A DNA stretch of 64,000 bases from Odobenus rosmarus divergens (taxonomy: Eukaryota; Chordata; Mammalia; Carnivora; Odobenidae): positions 1,407,171-1,471,170 of the forward strand of contig NW_004450287.1 of assembly GCF_000321225.1 (NCBI RefSeq). The letters run 5' to 3'. Made by a program: the position numbers and the translations under genes. Every line of letters starts with the position of its first letter. Within the stretch, counting starts at the first letter, position 1. This document shows, piece by piece, positions 48,295 to 60,224 of this stretch. The notes under the pieces are model-generated. The model was not told the DNA's origin, made no database searches, and was given only the letters and a program-made list of their open reading frames with translations.

Positions 48295-48680
48295 GTAGGA
48301 ACGGACATTTATTTAGTGCTCACAAATGTGAGAGGCAGGCTACTAGTCTAGGTATCATTTCTTTTAATCCTCACAAAACCCCTGCCAGTGAAGTGCTGTT
48401 ATCTGCATTTTGTAGATAAGATCATTTAGACGTGGAGCCAGGAGGTGGCCTGCAGAGCATCCCGGAGTTCTAAGTATCAGTAGTAGTAATTTAGCGAGGG
48501 CTTGTTAAACGAAGTGCCTTGGAATGCTGTCTGCTTTCATCTTCACCGCGACCCTAGGATAAGGAGATTGCCATCATGTCCACCTCCTTGATAAGGGAGG
48601 GGAGAAGTTCAGTCTGTTGCGACACAGAAAATGGTGGGGCCGGTACTTGAACACAGGCCATCTCGTACCAGCTGACCTTG
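48295..48680 (-). repeat. Two adjacent MIR fragments
   Basis: The first (48295-48460) has tttaatcctcacaaaaccc. The second (48480-48680) has a diverged core with cttcaccgcgaccctagg. Both are reversed. Confidence 0.65.
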
Positions 48681-48974
48681 GAACTAGTTCTGAATGACAT
48701 CAAGGCGCGACTCTTTCCATCCCTCCACCCTGCCATGGAGCTGAGGGAAATACGGTGTGCCGTAAAATAAAGCCCTGTACAGCATGATGTTGGCCATCTC
48801 TCCCAGTGGTCTCCACATTTCAATCTTCATTTTTTTAAAAATCATTATTAGTTTTATATCTTAACTGTTTCTAAATTCTATTTTGGGGCATTTTCTATTA
48901 AGTATATAGTAGACTCAGAGAGTACTATATGGTATTTTTTCTAAATAAAAAAATAAATAAATAAATATTTTTAG

Positions 48975-49212
48975 AAGTATAATCTCCATTTAATTTTTTT
49001 CCAGAGAACCGTTTTTCTTCAGTCCTTAAGGACTCAGGCCCTGACATGGGCTTTGGTGGAGGTCGTGGGGCAGCACCCGTGGGTCTTAATCGGGGTGAGG
49101 GTGTTGGGTCCTCCCGGGCTTCATGAGAGCGATTCCTGGCTACCTTGCTGTGAAAGGCACAGCTCACACAGTAATGGAGTTTCACACACAGCTTGGGGAG
49201 CACACAAGCACA
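48975..49212 (-). pseudogene. RPS26: RPS26 processed pseudogene, 5'-truncated
   Basis: Minus-strand sequence in a ZNF704 intron matches the end of ribosomal protein S26, a component of the small ribosomal subunit. From 49203 to 49045 it reads [15 protein letters not shown] and runs through the Arg/Pro-rich tail to [11 protein letters not shown], about 53 of the roughly 115 residues. The 3' UTR match continues to about 48975. No introns are present, and upstream of about 49212 the match is lost, so it is a truncated retrocopy. The normal stop is replaced by a TCA codon, leaving the frame open, and there are several substitutions. A clear A-tail is no longer visible. It lies in the same orientation as the host gene. 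Confidence 0.88.
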
Positions 49213-49477
49213 AGCACACAATGAGCATATGCCTCTCATTTTTCTGCTGATTAGGTGTGACCTCAGAAGAGTTTCAAGAACTTTAGTCTGCAAAAATCAT
49301 GGTTAATTTCTCCCCCATGTTGGGTAGATATGGGTTATATCAGTCAGTCCCAAATAGGGAGAATACACTTCTCCTGACCACTGTATTACAGCAATGAGAC
49401 ACATCACAGGCAGCAAGACTAGTGAATGCTCCATGTGAGCCAGGCACTGTGCTCAACAATACGACTCCATGGGGGCG

Positions 49478-49665
49478 GGGGGTGCCTGGGTGGCTCAGTT
49501 GATTAAGCGTCTGCCTTCTGCTTAGGTCATGATCCCAGGGTCCCGGGATGGAGTCCCGTATCGGGTTCTCTGCTCAGTGGGGAGCCCGCTTCTCCCTCTT
49601 CCTCTGTGGGCCGCTCAGCCTACTTGTGCTCTCTGTCAAACAAATAAAATCTTAAAAAAAAAAAA
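49478..49665 (+). mobile_element. SINEC in a ZNF704 intron
   Basis: Forward copy, antisense to the host gene. TSD aatacgactccatgg (49458-49472) and aatacaactccatgg (49666-49680). Confidence 0.94.
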
Positions 49666-50068
49666 AATACAACTCCATGGCGTGGTTTAAATTTGAGGGC
49701 ATTGCTTAAGAGAAGTCATGTGACTGGACAGAGGTCTGTAAATGCCAGAGTCAGGATTTGCATCTGAGCCTCACACTAGAGCAGTCTTAAGAATGTTGTG
49801 TCCCTCTGTAAATATGTTGGGGAGATTTCTTTTCTTTGTGATTTTCTATCTCTCAAATGGAAAAGTGAGTGTTCCTTGTCTTGGTTGTAATCTTATATTA
49901 TTCTGAATCCTCCCTTGAGGTGTTAAAAAAAAAACCAACCAAACAGACCCAGCTAAACGTCTGATAATTAAGCACTGCTATTTTAGGTTTGGAGATCCTC
50001 CTCCAGCCTGAAGCCCTCCTGGAATGGCCCTTGGATCGCAGTTTGATTCGCTCTTGGTTCCGTGGGCT

Positions 50069-50484
50069 TGTTATAGACTGCATGTTTGTGTCCCCCCCAC
50101 AATTCATATATTGAAGCTCTCATCCTTAGTGTGGTTATATTTGGATATGGAGTCTTTAAGGAAGTAAATAAGGATAAATGAAGTCAAAAGGCTGGGACCC
50201 TGATCCAACAGGATTAGTGTCCTTATAAGAAGAGATACTCGGGGCTCTCTCTCCACCTGCCTTGCGCCCCCTCTCCTGCCTCCAGCAACAGAAAAGGCCA
50301 TATAAGGACACAGTGAGCAGGTGACCCTCTACAAGCCACGGAGAGAGCTCTCACTAGGAGCTGAATTAGCCAGCACCATGGCCTGGGACTTCTAGCCTCC
50401 TGAACAGTGAGAAAATACATTTTGGTTGTTTAAAGTGATCCAGTCTATGGTATTCTGTTATGGCAGTATGGGCAGATTCATACG
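50069..50484 (+). mobile_element. MLT1 (MaLR) solitary LTR in a ZNF704 intron
   Basis: Begins tgttatagactgcatgtttg, with ccttataagaagaga and tatggtattctgttatggca near the end. It matches an MLT1-type LTR over its whole length. No internal region is present. Confidence 0.88.
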
Positions 50485-52114
50485 GGGTCAAGAACTCTCA
50501 GCTTTCTGTCAGAAAAGACAGAGAAAAGAATGTAGATAATTAGAAGAAAAGGCGCGGTCGTTCGGGAAAAACAGCTCAAAGAATGCTGTAATTAATGAGG
50601 GTCTTCTCCCTGCCCTTATGTCTATGGCCTTCGGCTAGAAAAGACTGTACCTCCAGTTGCATTTGCAGCTAGGCAGAACAGCCTTCTCCACTCCACACCT
50701 CCGGGAAGACGTCTTACCCAGGGAACTTATTAAAGCCTGATGTTCAGGAAATCTTGTGTAGGCAAATGAATAAATAAAATCCTGCAAACCTTGGGATTTC
50801 TCAGAAGGAGAGTATTTCCCTTCTCTAGGAAGCATATAAAAGCATCCCCTCCTCAATACCAGGTATCCAAGATGTGGGGCCGGGGGGGGGGGGGAAGCAA
50901 ACCTTAAATGGGGTTGACAACCTCCGGGTATTTGTTTTGGAGTACAAAGAAAAACGTGTTCTTTAAAGAGCATTTTATAACATGGGAACTGCTTTGTTCT
51001 TCCGTTTGGATATAGTTGAGGCCATCACTGATACTAATTCATTATAATTTAAAATGTTTAGAGCTACTGCCCGAAAACCCTATTATACTAGTTTAGAAGG
51101 TAGGAATTCATATGCTCTTAGATTCCACCTGGCTCCCTGGCTCCTAGGGGCGGGGACAGCATTTCTGGAGAATTTGAGAACAGTTGCTAGCCCCCAGTCA
51201 GTGGACGAGCACCAGTCCTGTGCTTCTGTGGGGTGGTGGTGTAAGATCCAGCCCCCACTAGAAGGAGGCAAACAGTAAGCACCCACGTTTTTTTAAGCCT
51301 TGCTAGACAGTATATAACATAAAGAACATTTTTAATAGTGAGCCCTCTCTCTAGGGTAAAACAAAGCCTGGGAAAATAGCATCCCCTCCCCTTCTCTTTA
51401 GTTTGAAATAGGAATGGCTGCTAAAACAGTCTAAAGTGTTGGCGGAAACATGACACAACCAGATGAGAATTTTGTGGTGAAAGAAGACATTAGAAGTGAA
51501 AGTAGGATTTCAATGGGCTACCTAGTTAACACAGCTACTCTGTACACTTTCTGCCAAAGCTCTGGTCTAGACCGTCCCAGGTAAGCAATGAAATTAGGGA
51601 CGGGGAACAATCTAGGGCATTGAGATGAGGGTAGAGATACAGTGTCCACAGCAGAGAAGAGTGTTAAAATCTTGCTACTGGGAAACCAACAATAGAAGGT
51701 ATCCTGGCTGGTATCTTACTGGGTAAAATATTTAGGAACTTTAGAGGACATGTAGCTAGTCATACACCACGCAGTGATTTTTCTGCACTGTAGAAGGAGA
51801 TGATTTAATTAATAAAGCAAAGGGAAAGAAATTCCATTTTGCTTGGTCACAGAGGTAATCTGAAAAAAAGTCTGAACTGGGCTGTTCCAGCCACATGCTG
51901 CACGTGTTTGTACCCCAGGCGACCCATATGGTGTATGCTCTCGAACATTTTCAAATCAAAGACAGGAATCAACAGGATTCAGAATAGTGGGTCTCTATAA
52001 TTCTGTAATTGCAGCTGCCTTTCTAGGTTAGGGGGCTTGTCTCAAATGTGATATTGAGAGCCACTCGGGTCTTTTCAGGTCCACCAAGATAAATAAATAC
52101 ATGAAAGTCCCCCA

Positions 52115-52182
52115 AGCTGAAGACAGCACATGTAGAATAAAAGATACTTTATGTAAAGAAATAAAATCTTATTAAAAAAAAA
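52115..52182 (+). mobile_element. Tiny A-tailed retroposed fragment
   Basis: 68 nt ending aaataaaatcttatt plus an A-run, bounded by direct repeats aaagtccccca at 52104-52114 and 52183-52193. The tail resembles a SINEC 3' end, so it is probably a drastically 5'-truncated SINEC; an mRNA 3' end is the alternative. Confidence 0.65.
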
Positions 52183-53209
52183 AAAGTCCCCCAGAGGACT
52201 GACGGTTAACCTCTGACACCCTCCTCAGCTGATCGTTGTTCTTGCCAGAGAGCAAAACCGTTACCTACGTGCTCTCTTCTAATGTCTCTCTTCTAATGCC
52301 CTCCTTGCGTTCTTGCTCTTTCAGAGTAGCCAGCCGTTACTACTATTTGATGAAGGAGGTGACTTTCAAAATTACTCCAGATCCTCGATTATTATTTAAA
52401 AACCAAATTCCAGGAGTATTTTCTGGAAGTTGCAAATTCCCAAGTTGCTGCCAGCAGGAGGCTTTTTAGTGCTGGCTATTCTCCTCGGGAATTTAATAAA
52501 TATTCATTGACTGGGCACAGCATAATTGATTGAGCCGCTTTCATTTTTATCAGCACTGTAGGAGGCCTTAGTATTTTCTGGAAACCTCTGGAAGTTGCCA
52601 GTGGTTGACAATAAGAAGCTTTTGTGAGGTCCTTGGGGAGAGGGGTGGAGAGGAGAAAATAAGGTTAATGTCTGTTATCATAAGCCACTTTGTGAAACTT
52701 ATCAGGAGTTATAAACCACTGTGGGCATCCACAGTGTGTAGGTCTGCGGATATTCTGTGATAAGCTACAAAAGACCCAATATATTTGTAAACGAATGGTT
52801 AGGAATTAAGTTAATTCATGGCGATTTATCAGACAGCGATCATTTACTATGTCAAATCAATTCTTATATACCATTTAAACCTGATTGCATAGTTCAACAC
52901 TCTTATTTTCGGGAGTACCTATCAGCATGGATTACTCCAGCTTTGGAAGAAAAAAAAAGCATTTCAATTTAGGGTTTTTTTTTTTTTTTTTTGAACCTTT
53001 CAAAATGACATACCCAGAAATAATTTCAAAGTCATAAATTTTATAATGTTATTCATAGTGATAAATAGCATTTATGTACAGGGTCTTTTTCTTTTTGTTC
53101 AGCATCTGAGTTCGGCTATTAATTCTATCAAGCCTTTTGGAAACATACAAATACACCACCGACACAAGAAATTTCAACACATTTCTAACAAGTCGTTTAT
53201 CAGCACTTG

Positions 53210-53263
53210 CAACTCTCCTAGTTTTCTCAAATGCGGCAACTCTCCTACTTTTCTCAAATGCCT
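53210..53263 (+). repeat. 27-nt tandem duplication
   Basis: Two adjacent 27-nt units starting caactctccta, nearly identical, about 200 nt into the intron after a ZNF704 exon. Confidence 0.85.
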
Positions 53264-53467
53264 GTCGTAACACCTTTTTCCACAGACAAGCTGAGCTAGG
53301 CTGGACCGTGAAATATGTGCTGGGGAGTTTATAAGTATTACTTAAGGAATAGAGTACTTCCGGCATTTTTTTTGAGTTTTGTCTTTTTCTTGCATGTTTT
53401 TATGATTTGTTCTCTAAATTTATGTGCAGCGTTGACCAGGTTTCTGGCTATTTGTTTTTCTACTTAC

Positions 53468-53572
53468 TGGAATGCCCGTGAAGGTAACCGGAGGAGACTG
53501 CCAAGAAATGCTGAAGCTGCTACCGTTGGGGGTGAACTTGGCCGATCCTGGAATGGTCACGGGGGGCGTGGC
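53468..53572 (-). CDS. ZNF704: ZNF704 exon: proline/threonine-rich segment
   Basis: This is a 105-nt, 35-codon exon in phase 0 at both ends, starting ATPPVTIPG and ending VTFTGIP. The acceptor is gaacag and the donor is CCA/gtaagt, close to consensus. It encodes a low-complexity Pro/Ser/Thr segment linking the middle region to the C-terminal part. Because both ends are phase 0, skipping this exon would keep the frame and remove 35 residues; whether that happens cannot be told from DNA. A 27-nt tandem duplication lies about 200 nt into the downstream intron (53210-53263). Confidence 0.94.
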
Positions 53573-53919
53573 CTGTTCCACAGAAAACAGAGAACATTGT
53601 TATGAAACAACATTTCTCCTCGCAGTCCTATGCTATCATTGCCTAAGTAGGGCCCTGAAAGTGGTTTCAGCTGGATTAATAATTTAGACGAATTATCCAA
53701 CAGGAGGAGATTAAACATAGTCCAAGAGAATAGCTAGAAATAAACTTTTTATGTATCTCAGCAAGCTATCTAAGGAATAAAAGCAGGAGGTTTTTGATGG
53801 TTTCTGAAAAGAAATTTATTATATATACATATATATACCTATTTTAGGACATATTAATGGGTAAAACACAATGCTTCACTGTCAAACTGGGAAAGAAACA
53901 ATCTTATACAGGGATGCCA

Positions 53920-54420
53920 GGGGGTAAATTGGTACAACATTTGGGGATGGCAGCTTGGCGATATATATATCAAAATTCTTAGTATTTTGTATATTAGTTA
54001 TGCCACTTCTAGAATTCATTCTAAGGAAATGGGTACAGGATGTTCATTGCAGAACTATGTATTAGGTACAAAAAACCGGAAATGCAAATGTCCAATAATA
54101 GGGAAGTGGGTAAATAAATCATGATCTATCCACAGAGCCTGATGTTGTTGAAGAATGCTGATTGGTATGGGAAAATGTTCATGATATATTAAGTGGCAAA
54201 AACAAAGCACAAGAAAAACAGTATTACAATAAATTCCCTTTTTTAAAACAAATGAGTAAACATACATTGAACAAAGTCTTGAAGGACATACAAAAAATAT
54301 TAACCAAGGGGCTTTTTTGCTGTTGGGATTAGGGGATGAATTTTCTTCATTTCCTTGTGTTTTTAACATTTTTGATGCTGAATATTTATAATGTCTGTAA
54401 ATAGAACAATCCCAATATTA
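53920..54420 (+). mobile_element. Old L1 fragment (L1ME-like)
   Basis: Degenerate L1 3' sequence with attggtacaac, ccacttctagaattcat and atgtccaataataggg blocks. It lies in a ZNF704 intron, antisense to the gene. Confidence 0.75.
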
Positions 54421-54729
54421 TGAATACATGGTTTGGGAAGGACCTTTTAGATCACCTACTGCATGTTTCAACTCTTATACAGGTGAGCAACATAGTTGGA
54501 ATGGGTTCACGCCCATGATTTCGAACCAGTGTTTCTAAATGCAACACTGACAAACAAGAACGAAGAAATTAATTATTCTTTTTGACCAACATAACAAGAG
54601 TCAGGAATGAAATTTATTGCTTCAGCTAATTTAATTATTAGCTCTATTCCATGGCTCTTGAGAGTAAGTCTACTAAATCAGTGGCTGGATGTTTCTTCTA
54701 CAGGTTTCTACATCTAATTATAGACGTAG

Positions 54730-55070
54730 CTGCTAGTGATGGTGGTTTTATAACTGGCATAGCTGGGAAATATTTTGGCAATACATAGCAAGAACCATAA
54801 GCTGTTCATGTTATATATCCTCTGACTCAATAATTACTCTTCTGGGAATTCAAAGAGAAAAAAAAAGCTACTGGCACAGAGGTGTTCATAGTAGAGTTAT
54901 TAAAGATAGTGGAAAAAAACTGGAGAGACTAAAGAGTAGATACCCAACAATAAGAGAATGATTGAAACACTTCAGTGCTTTAATGTCACCAAAAAGTATT
55001 CAGTTATATGAAAATGTTTATAAAACCAGGGTGGAAGAACACAATTACAAATACGGACAGAAGATTTTTT
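54730..55070 (+). mobile_element. Second old L1 fragment
   Basis: More degraded than the previous copy but with the same block order (tctgggaattc, ccaacaataagagaatg, aagtattcagttatatg). It is probably a separate or rearranged L1M fragment. Confidence 0.55.
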
Positions 55071-55262
55071 TTTTTTTAAAGTTGCACAAAGTAGTTGAGA
55101 ATTATGGGAAAAAATGTTCTCTTAAAATTTGAATGTTTTGAAATGTCATTCAAACAAATCAATGTTTAAAAGAGTTAATAATTGTTGGGGGGACAAAGGA
55201 GCTTTAGCCAAGTCCTATTTGCAGGCTTTGTGTGTAAGGTCTTATCAGACTTTCCAGTGAAG

Positions 55263-55370
55263 CAGATCTGCTTCTGCCCAGCAGGTCTGCGGCAGTCCCA
55301 AGAATTTACATTTCTAACAAGTTCCCAGGTGATGCTGACGCTGTTGATTTGGGGAACACTGATAATCGCC
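55263..55370 (+). mobile_element. MER5-type fragment
   Basis: Partial match (catttctaacaagttcccag, gtgatgctgacgctg) in the intron between two ZNF704 exons. Confidence 0.6.
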
Positions 55371-55796
55371 TCTCTGATCTGTGAGGATTAGTTACCGATT
55401 CAGAAGGCAGGGCATGAAGTCCCAGATTTGGAGCACAGGGCGATTATGTCATTGTGCCAAAGCTTTACAGTGCTCACCTTTGCATGTATTTTATTTTTTA
55501 TTTAACAGATACTTATATCGTGTGCCGGGCACCCTTCTGAGTTCTTTATGATATGAAGGATTTTAATCCTATGACAACCTCTAAGGGATTGGATCTTCAG
55601 TCAATATCGCGGAATCCAAGAGCCCACAAGAGTGAGCTCTGGGCTTTAAAAGGAGAAAAAGAAAAAATGAACTCAGCTCTCGGGCTACTTGTGTGATGCT
55701 GTTTTTCCACTGGGTTACCCTCTCCTCGCATGGCAGAATGCGACTGCTTTTGGTCTGGGGTCAAAGTGACTACTCTCACGGTCCTTCGCCAGTCAC

Positions 55797-56064
55797 CTGG
55801 TAAGCATGGTCGGTGTGCACGAGGTAGAGGGTGGTGGGAGCTGAGCGGCTCAAGGGTGTCATCAGTTTAGTCTCAGTTTTGGCACAAGGAGTCTCTGTTC
55901 GGCTTGAATCTGGGATGGGGAAAGTGGGAGGCGAAGCCAGGGACTGAGACGGTGACACCGGGGCCAGGCTGCTCAGTCCGTCTGCCACTGAGTCTGTGTT
56001 GAGCTTGATCTCAGTGTAGTAAAAGTCCTCTTCTCCATCACTGTAGTCGGAGTCCCCAACACGC
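55797..56064 (-). CDS. ZNF704: ZNF704 exon: acidic/Ser-Pro-Thr-rich middle region
   Basis: This is a 268-nt exon: one base finishing a glycine codon plus 89 codons. The acceptor is ccctag at 56065-56066 and the donor is CAG/gtgact. The peptide starts [16 protein letters not shown], an acidic and tyrosine-rich patch directly after the finger. It continues into a Ser/Pro/Thr-rich stretch and ends in VHTDHAYQ. No folded domain is recognisable; such regions in this family are thought to be regulatory or interaction segments (inference). It ends in phase 0. The longer open frame to about 56204 on the intron side lacks exon support and is read-through past the acceptor. Confidence 0.95.
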
Positions 56065-56269
56065 CTAGGGCAAAAGAGGGCAAAACGATTACGGGAACCC
56101 AGTCTGCGTTCTTGCCTTGAAACCTTGCACTTGATCTTCCCTCTGTCTGGAATGCTTTTCCTTGGTCTTGTCTGTCTGGCAAACTCTGACTTACCCTGCA
56201 ACACTCAACTGTCCACTTCCGGGGAAGCCTTCCCTGACCTCTTAAAAGCAATTTATCCAATCAGTCAAT

Positions 56270-57235
56270 TATTCAACAACAATTTATTGAGAATCTGTGA
56301 TGTTCAGGCACTTTTCTAGGGTCTCCTGATATCATGGTGCACAAAGCACAGACTATGTATGACCTGATGGAACTTACATTCTAGTGGGGGAGGCAGACAA
56401 GGAACCCATAAAGAAAAGTATATTTAATATATCAGGTGGTGATAAATCCCAGAGAGAAAAATTAAGCAGCTTTAGTGTCCTTTAGCAGGGTAATTGATGA
56501 AGGGAAGGCATTTATTTTAAAGAGAGTGTTCAGAGGAAGTCTCTCTGAAGAGGTGACGTGTGAGCAGGGGCCTGAGCGACGTGAGGGAAAAACCCGCAGC
56601 AGGATGCGCGGGAAGATCATGCGGTGAAGAGCAGCACGCGGCTCTGGGATGGGCAGTATCGGTGTTTTCCACCAAGGGCAGAGAGGCCCGTGGCTGGTGC
56701 TCAGGGGACCAGGAGTGAAACAGACAGAGGCAAGGTGGCACAGGGCTTTGGAGTCCACGGAATGGCCCTGCGTGTTATTCCCAGTGTGATGGAAGCCGGG
56801 GGGCTTATGCGGCATCTAAGGTACTTTTTATTTTTATTTTTTTTAAGATTTTATTTTATTATTTATTTGAGAGAGAGAATGAGATAGAGAGCATGAGAGG
56901 GAAGAGGGTCAGAGGGAGAAGCAGACTCCCTGCTGAGCAGGGAGCCCAATGCGGGACTCGATCCCGGGACTCCAGGATCATGACCTGAGCCGAAGGCAGT
57001 TGCTTACCCAACTGAGCCACCCAGGCGCCCTAAGGTACTTTTTAGAAGGAGCACTCTGGCTAGTGTCCGGAGAACAGAGGACAGAGCGCAGGAGCGAGAG
57101 CGGGAGGCCTGCAAGAAGGCTGTTGCCATTGATCATCCAGATGAGTGTCGGCAGCGTCTGGGCGAGAGGGGCTGGCGATGAAAGTGACCAGAAGTCAAAC
57201 TTGGGATGCATTTTGAAGGTTAGGCGTCACGACGT
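56270..57235 (+). repeat. Ancient interspersed repeat, same family, split by SINEC
   Basis: Shares ggaacttacattctagtggg and the gaggtgacgtgtgagcagg region with the copy at 47 kb. The SINEC at 56831-57030 separates its halves. Confidence 0.65.
56831..57030 (-). mobile_element. SINEC splitting an ancient repeat in a ZNF704 intron
   Basis: Reversed copy flanked by taaggtacttttta (56817-56830 and 57031-57044). It separates two halves of an older interspersed repeat. Confidence 0.94.
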
Positions 57236-57354
57236 TACTCCTCACTGCTAGGTCCTTTATGCTCCCCTTGAAGTGTATTCATTCTATTTAATTCATTTTA
57301 CTTAATTATTTGGCACATTTTTGTAATTTTTTTTAAATCCTCGTCACCTCCCTA

Positions 57355-57462
57355 AGACTGTGATTCTCTAGGACTATGTCTTGTTTGTTCTGTGTCACCC
57401 CACACCTATGGATGTATCTGGCACACAGTAGGTGCCTATTAAATGTTGAATGGATGAAGCTG
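57355..57462 (+). repeat. L2 3' end
   Basis: Sense L2 tail with ctggcacacagtaggtgcct followed by attaaatgttgaatggatg. Confidence 0.8.
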
Positions 57463-57464
57463 AG

Positions 57465-57690
57465 GTCCTTGTAGCATGGTGATTATCAGCATTAATCCCA
57501 GAGTCAGATTTCCCGGGTTCAAATCCTGACACCCTCCAGCTGTGTGTGAGACGGAGGCAGCCTCCATGGCCCAGGGCTTCGCGCTCGTCACTGATGGAAT
57601 GGGGATAATCATAGTGCCTGCTTTTTGTGAAGATTAAGCAAATAAACATACAGGGTGTAGAAGTGTGCTTCACACATTGTAAGCACTGTT
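57465..57690 (+). repeat. MIR SINE
   Basis: Forward MIR with the tRNA-like gggttcaaatcctgaca and atggggataatcatagtg. Confidence 0.85.
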
Positions 57691-57849
57691 TATTGAAATT
57701 AAACTAACGTTGAAGTTACAAGGCCTCAATTTTTACTATCACCCAGAGAAATATCTTCTTGGTGCTTTCAATGGTCTCCCTGAGACATGGGCAATTGTAC
57801 TTTTCCACAGAAAGTTTTGAGTAAAATAAAATAACTGTCCATCACCTTA

Positions 57850-58112
57850 TCGTTTTTAATTTTTTTTTTTACTTTAGTCAGATGACTTTTTCTTAATTCT
57901 GTTTTATTTTTTTTCTAAGATTTTATTTATTTATTTGAGGGGGAGAGAGAGAGCATAAGCTGGGGGGGAGGGGCAGAGGTAGAGGGAGAAGCAGACTTCC
58001 CGCTGAGCAGGGAGCCCAAGGGCGGGGCGGGGGGGGGGCTGGATCCCAGGACCCTGAGATCATGACCTGAGCCAAAGGCAGACGCTTAACCGACTGAACC
58101 ACCCAAGCGCCC
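57850..58112 (-). mobile_element. SINEC with extra 3' sequence inside its TSD
   Basis: Reversed SINE (about 57899-58112) flanked by ctgtccatcacctta at 57835-57849 and 58113-58127. Between the SINE tail and the distal TSD lie about 50 extra nt (57850-57898) ending in T/A-rich runs. These look like source-locus sequence carried by read-through of the Pol III transcript (3' transduction). Confidence 0.85.
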
Positions 58113-58127
58113 CTGTCCATCACCTTA

Positions 58128-60224
58128 GAAAAGATTTATTCAATTTGTTAATTTCTAGAGAAGTGGCACATGTCTAGCAACCTGGTTTTATAGGATGGCC
58201 TCTGTACATCTCCCTCCCATGAGGTATCCCCAAATTTCATGAACATATCCAGCAGTAGTAGATCACTCAGTTGGAATAAACTGACCCCCAAGTCCTATAT
58301 AGAACCTAAAATAAAAATCTCCCCTTCTACTCAGCCTTTCTGTCTGGTCATATCTGCGGCTTCTCCCAACCTTGTCCCATTTCCCTGAGCTCTCAGGCTG
58401 ACGCGTCTGGGGAGGTGTCTCTGGACTGTACCAGGTCTGGCAGGGCTTGGCTTTCTGACAAGCATACCATTAAAGACCCCAGAGAGTGGGCCCAAGAATG
58501 TGCGCCTGTTCTATTCCTGTCCCCACTTCCTTTCCAGTAAAGGGCAGGCCGAGTTGTTACTGGCTGCTGAGGGCCACTAATAGACACACAGGCCTCGGGG
58601 AAACTGTGTGTCCCACACGGGGATAAATCAGGATCAGCCCCTGCTGTACAAGAGTGGAGTGAGATTTAAGGGAAAAACAGTGTAATTTTTATACTCTTGG
58701 TGCACACTGCAGCTATATCAGATGTGATATATGTTATATATTCTGGCTTTGGTATGCTCCCCTTCTCTCCCACCAGCCAACATTCATTAAAATGTTCCAT
58801 CGTCCTACATCACAGAATTGAGCTCAGGGATTAAAGCAAAGGTGATTTCCCTCCCCCAGTCCGTGAGAGAGCTCAGGCCTCAGGCTTCATATACACACAG
58901 ACTGGCCTTGGAGTTCTGCTGACCACGCCCATCCCTGGGCAGTGGCCGGCAGGGTTGTGAATCCTAATTCACCAAGGCAATTTTAAGAGCACAGTGTAAA
59001 AAGGGAATCCTAGGGAAGCAAATAGTAGTGGCTGCAGTTTGAATTTTACCCACCATGAGAGCAGCCCGGGAGCTCAAAGAAAAATCGTGAGATGCCACTT
59101 ACGGTCTATAAATACATATGTGCGGGCATGCGCTTCTTCGAGGTACTGAATAGGGTTCAGTTTTCTGGGCAGATGGACTTGAAAACAAATACCCTAGCTC
59201 CTGGTTATAGCTTCGGGAAGTTTTTTTTCTAAACCTTTAAATAACTCTGAGCTATTTGCATTATGAGTTGTCCTGACAATGAGGTTTGAGGGGAGACACT
59301 GCAGGATTTCCTTCCCTGGAGCCTTCAGAAACAGGAATGAGGGTATTCTGCCCTGCAGTGTTTGGGTGTGTGTTTCTTGGAGGGTGAAGGTAGACAGCCC
59401 CTCTGGTGAGGTGAGCAGAAGCTCAGCCTTGCGGCACCATGCCCCCAGCGCTCTGTAACCTTCCATGTGCTATACTCTGGAAGGGTCTGGCTGTGTCCCC
59501 AAACCCCAGCACTACAGGTAAGCGCGCTAGATCCCTGCTTCTCTCCACAGTCCTTGAAGGAGCCCACCTGCACAGATCAGCAGAATCACCTTATAACCTG
59601 TTTTTATTTTCTTTTTATACCACTTTTGTATGGATGATGCATTTCCTAAATTTGTCCCTTGCTGGGCAGCGTGACTGTAGTGTTTATTTCTCGACGCTCA
59701 TCTTGTTGAAAGGACTCCTTTGTCTAAGCATTTGGGGACTTGGTCATGCATTTAGATTTGCCTTATACACACTGATTATGACGTACAGCCTCCCAAGGTC
59801 CTTCTGTGTCTGATGTCCCTGGGCAGGAAAGACCCAGAGACTAAAGGACAAGACTGCTGAAACTCCACCGCCCCTCTCTAGGACCCCTAGTCACTGCTGC
59901 TGGAAACTCTGTGTTCTTTTTCCTTAGGAAGGTTTTTATACAACATAAGGAAAAGCATAGAACATATAGGTAAAGGGCTTATTTGAGCAACAGAAAATGA
60001 TGGAGCCAAGTCACCAGCTATCATAAGAGTAGAAACCACAGCACTGATGGACACAGTGGTTCTTAAGCCCTTTTGAGGCTATTTATATGCTTTTGAGGCT
60101 CAAAGTCAAAAATACTCCCTATTGGGAAAAAAATGCACATTTAATTTGACAGAAAATTTCAGGGGGTCCCAGGAACCCACCCTACCCTAGTGTTCTATAT
60201 TTTTTAAATACAGACATTCTCACA
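58128..60224 (-). other. Unannotated part of the ZNF704 intron
   Basis: Unique sequence with no SINEs. The 124-codon plus-strand frame at 59439-59813 has hydrophobic stretches but no family match and is antisense to ZNF704. Confidence 0.5.

Larger units (their letters stand above)
45309..53467 (-). other. ZNF704 intron, 8.2 kb
   Basis: Holds MIR, an ancient repeat, the RPS26 fragment, one SINEC, one MLT1 LTR, the tiny retroposed fragment and the 27-nt tandem duplication. The stretches 46116-47084, 50485-52103 and 52194-53209 show nothing I recognise. A G-run of 12 sits at 50883-50894. Confidence 0.8.

Noticed and set aside
55973..56260. Alternative minus-strand frame overlapping the ZNF704 exon
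   Set aside because: Shadow of the real exon in another register; the true frame joins both neighbouring exons at consensus splice sites.
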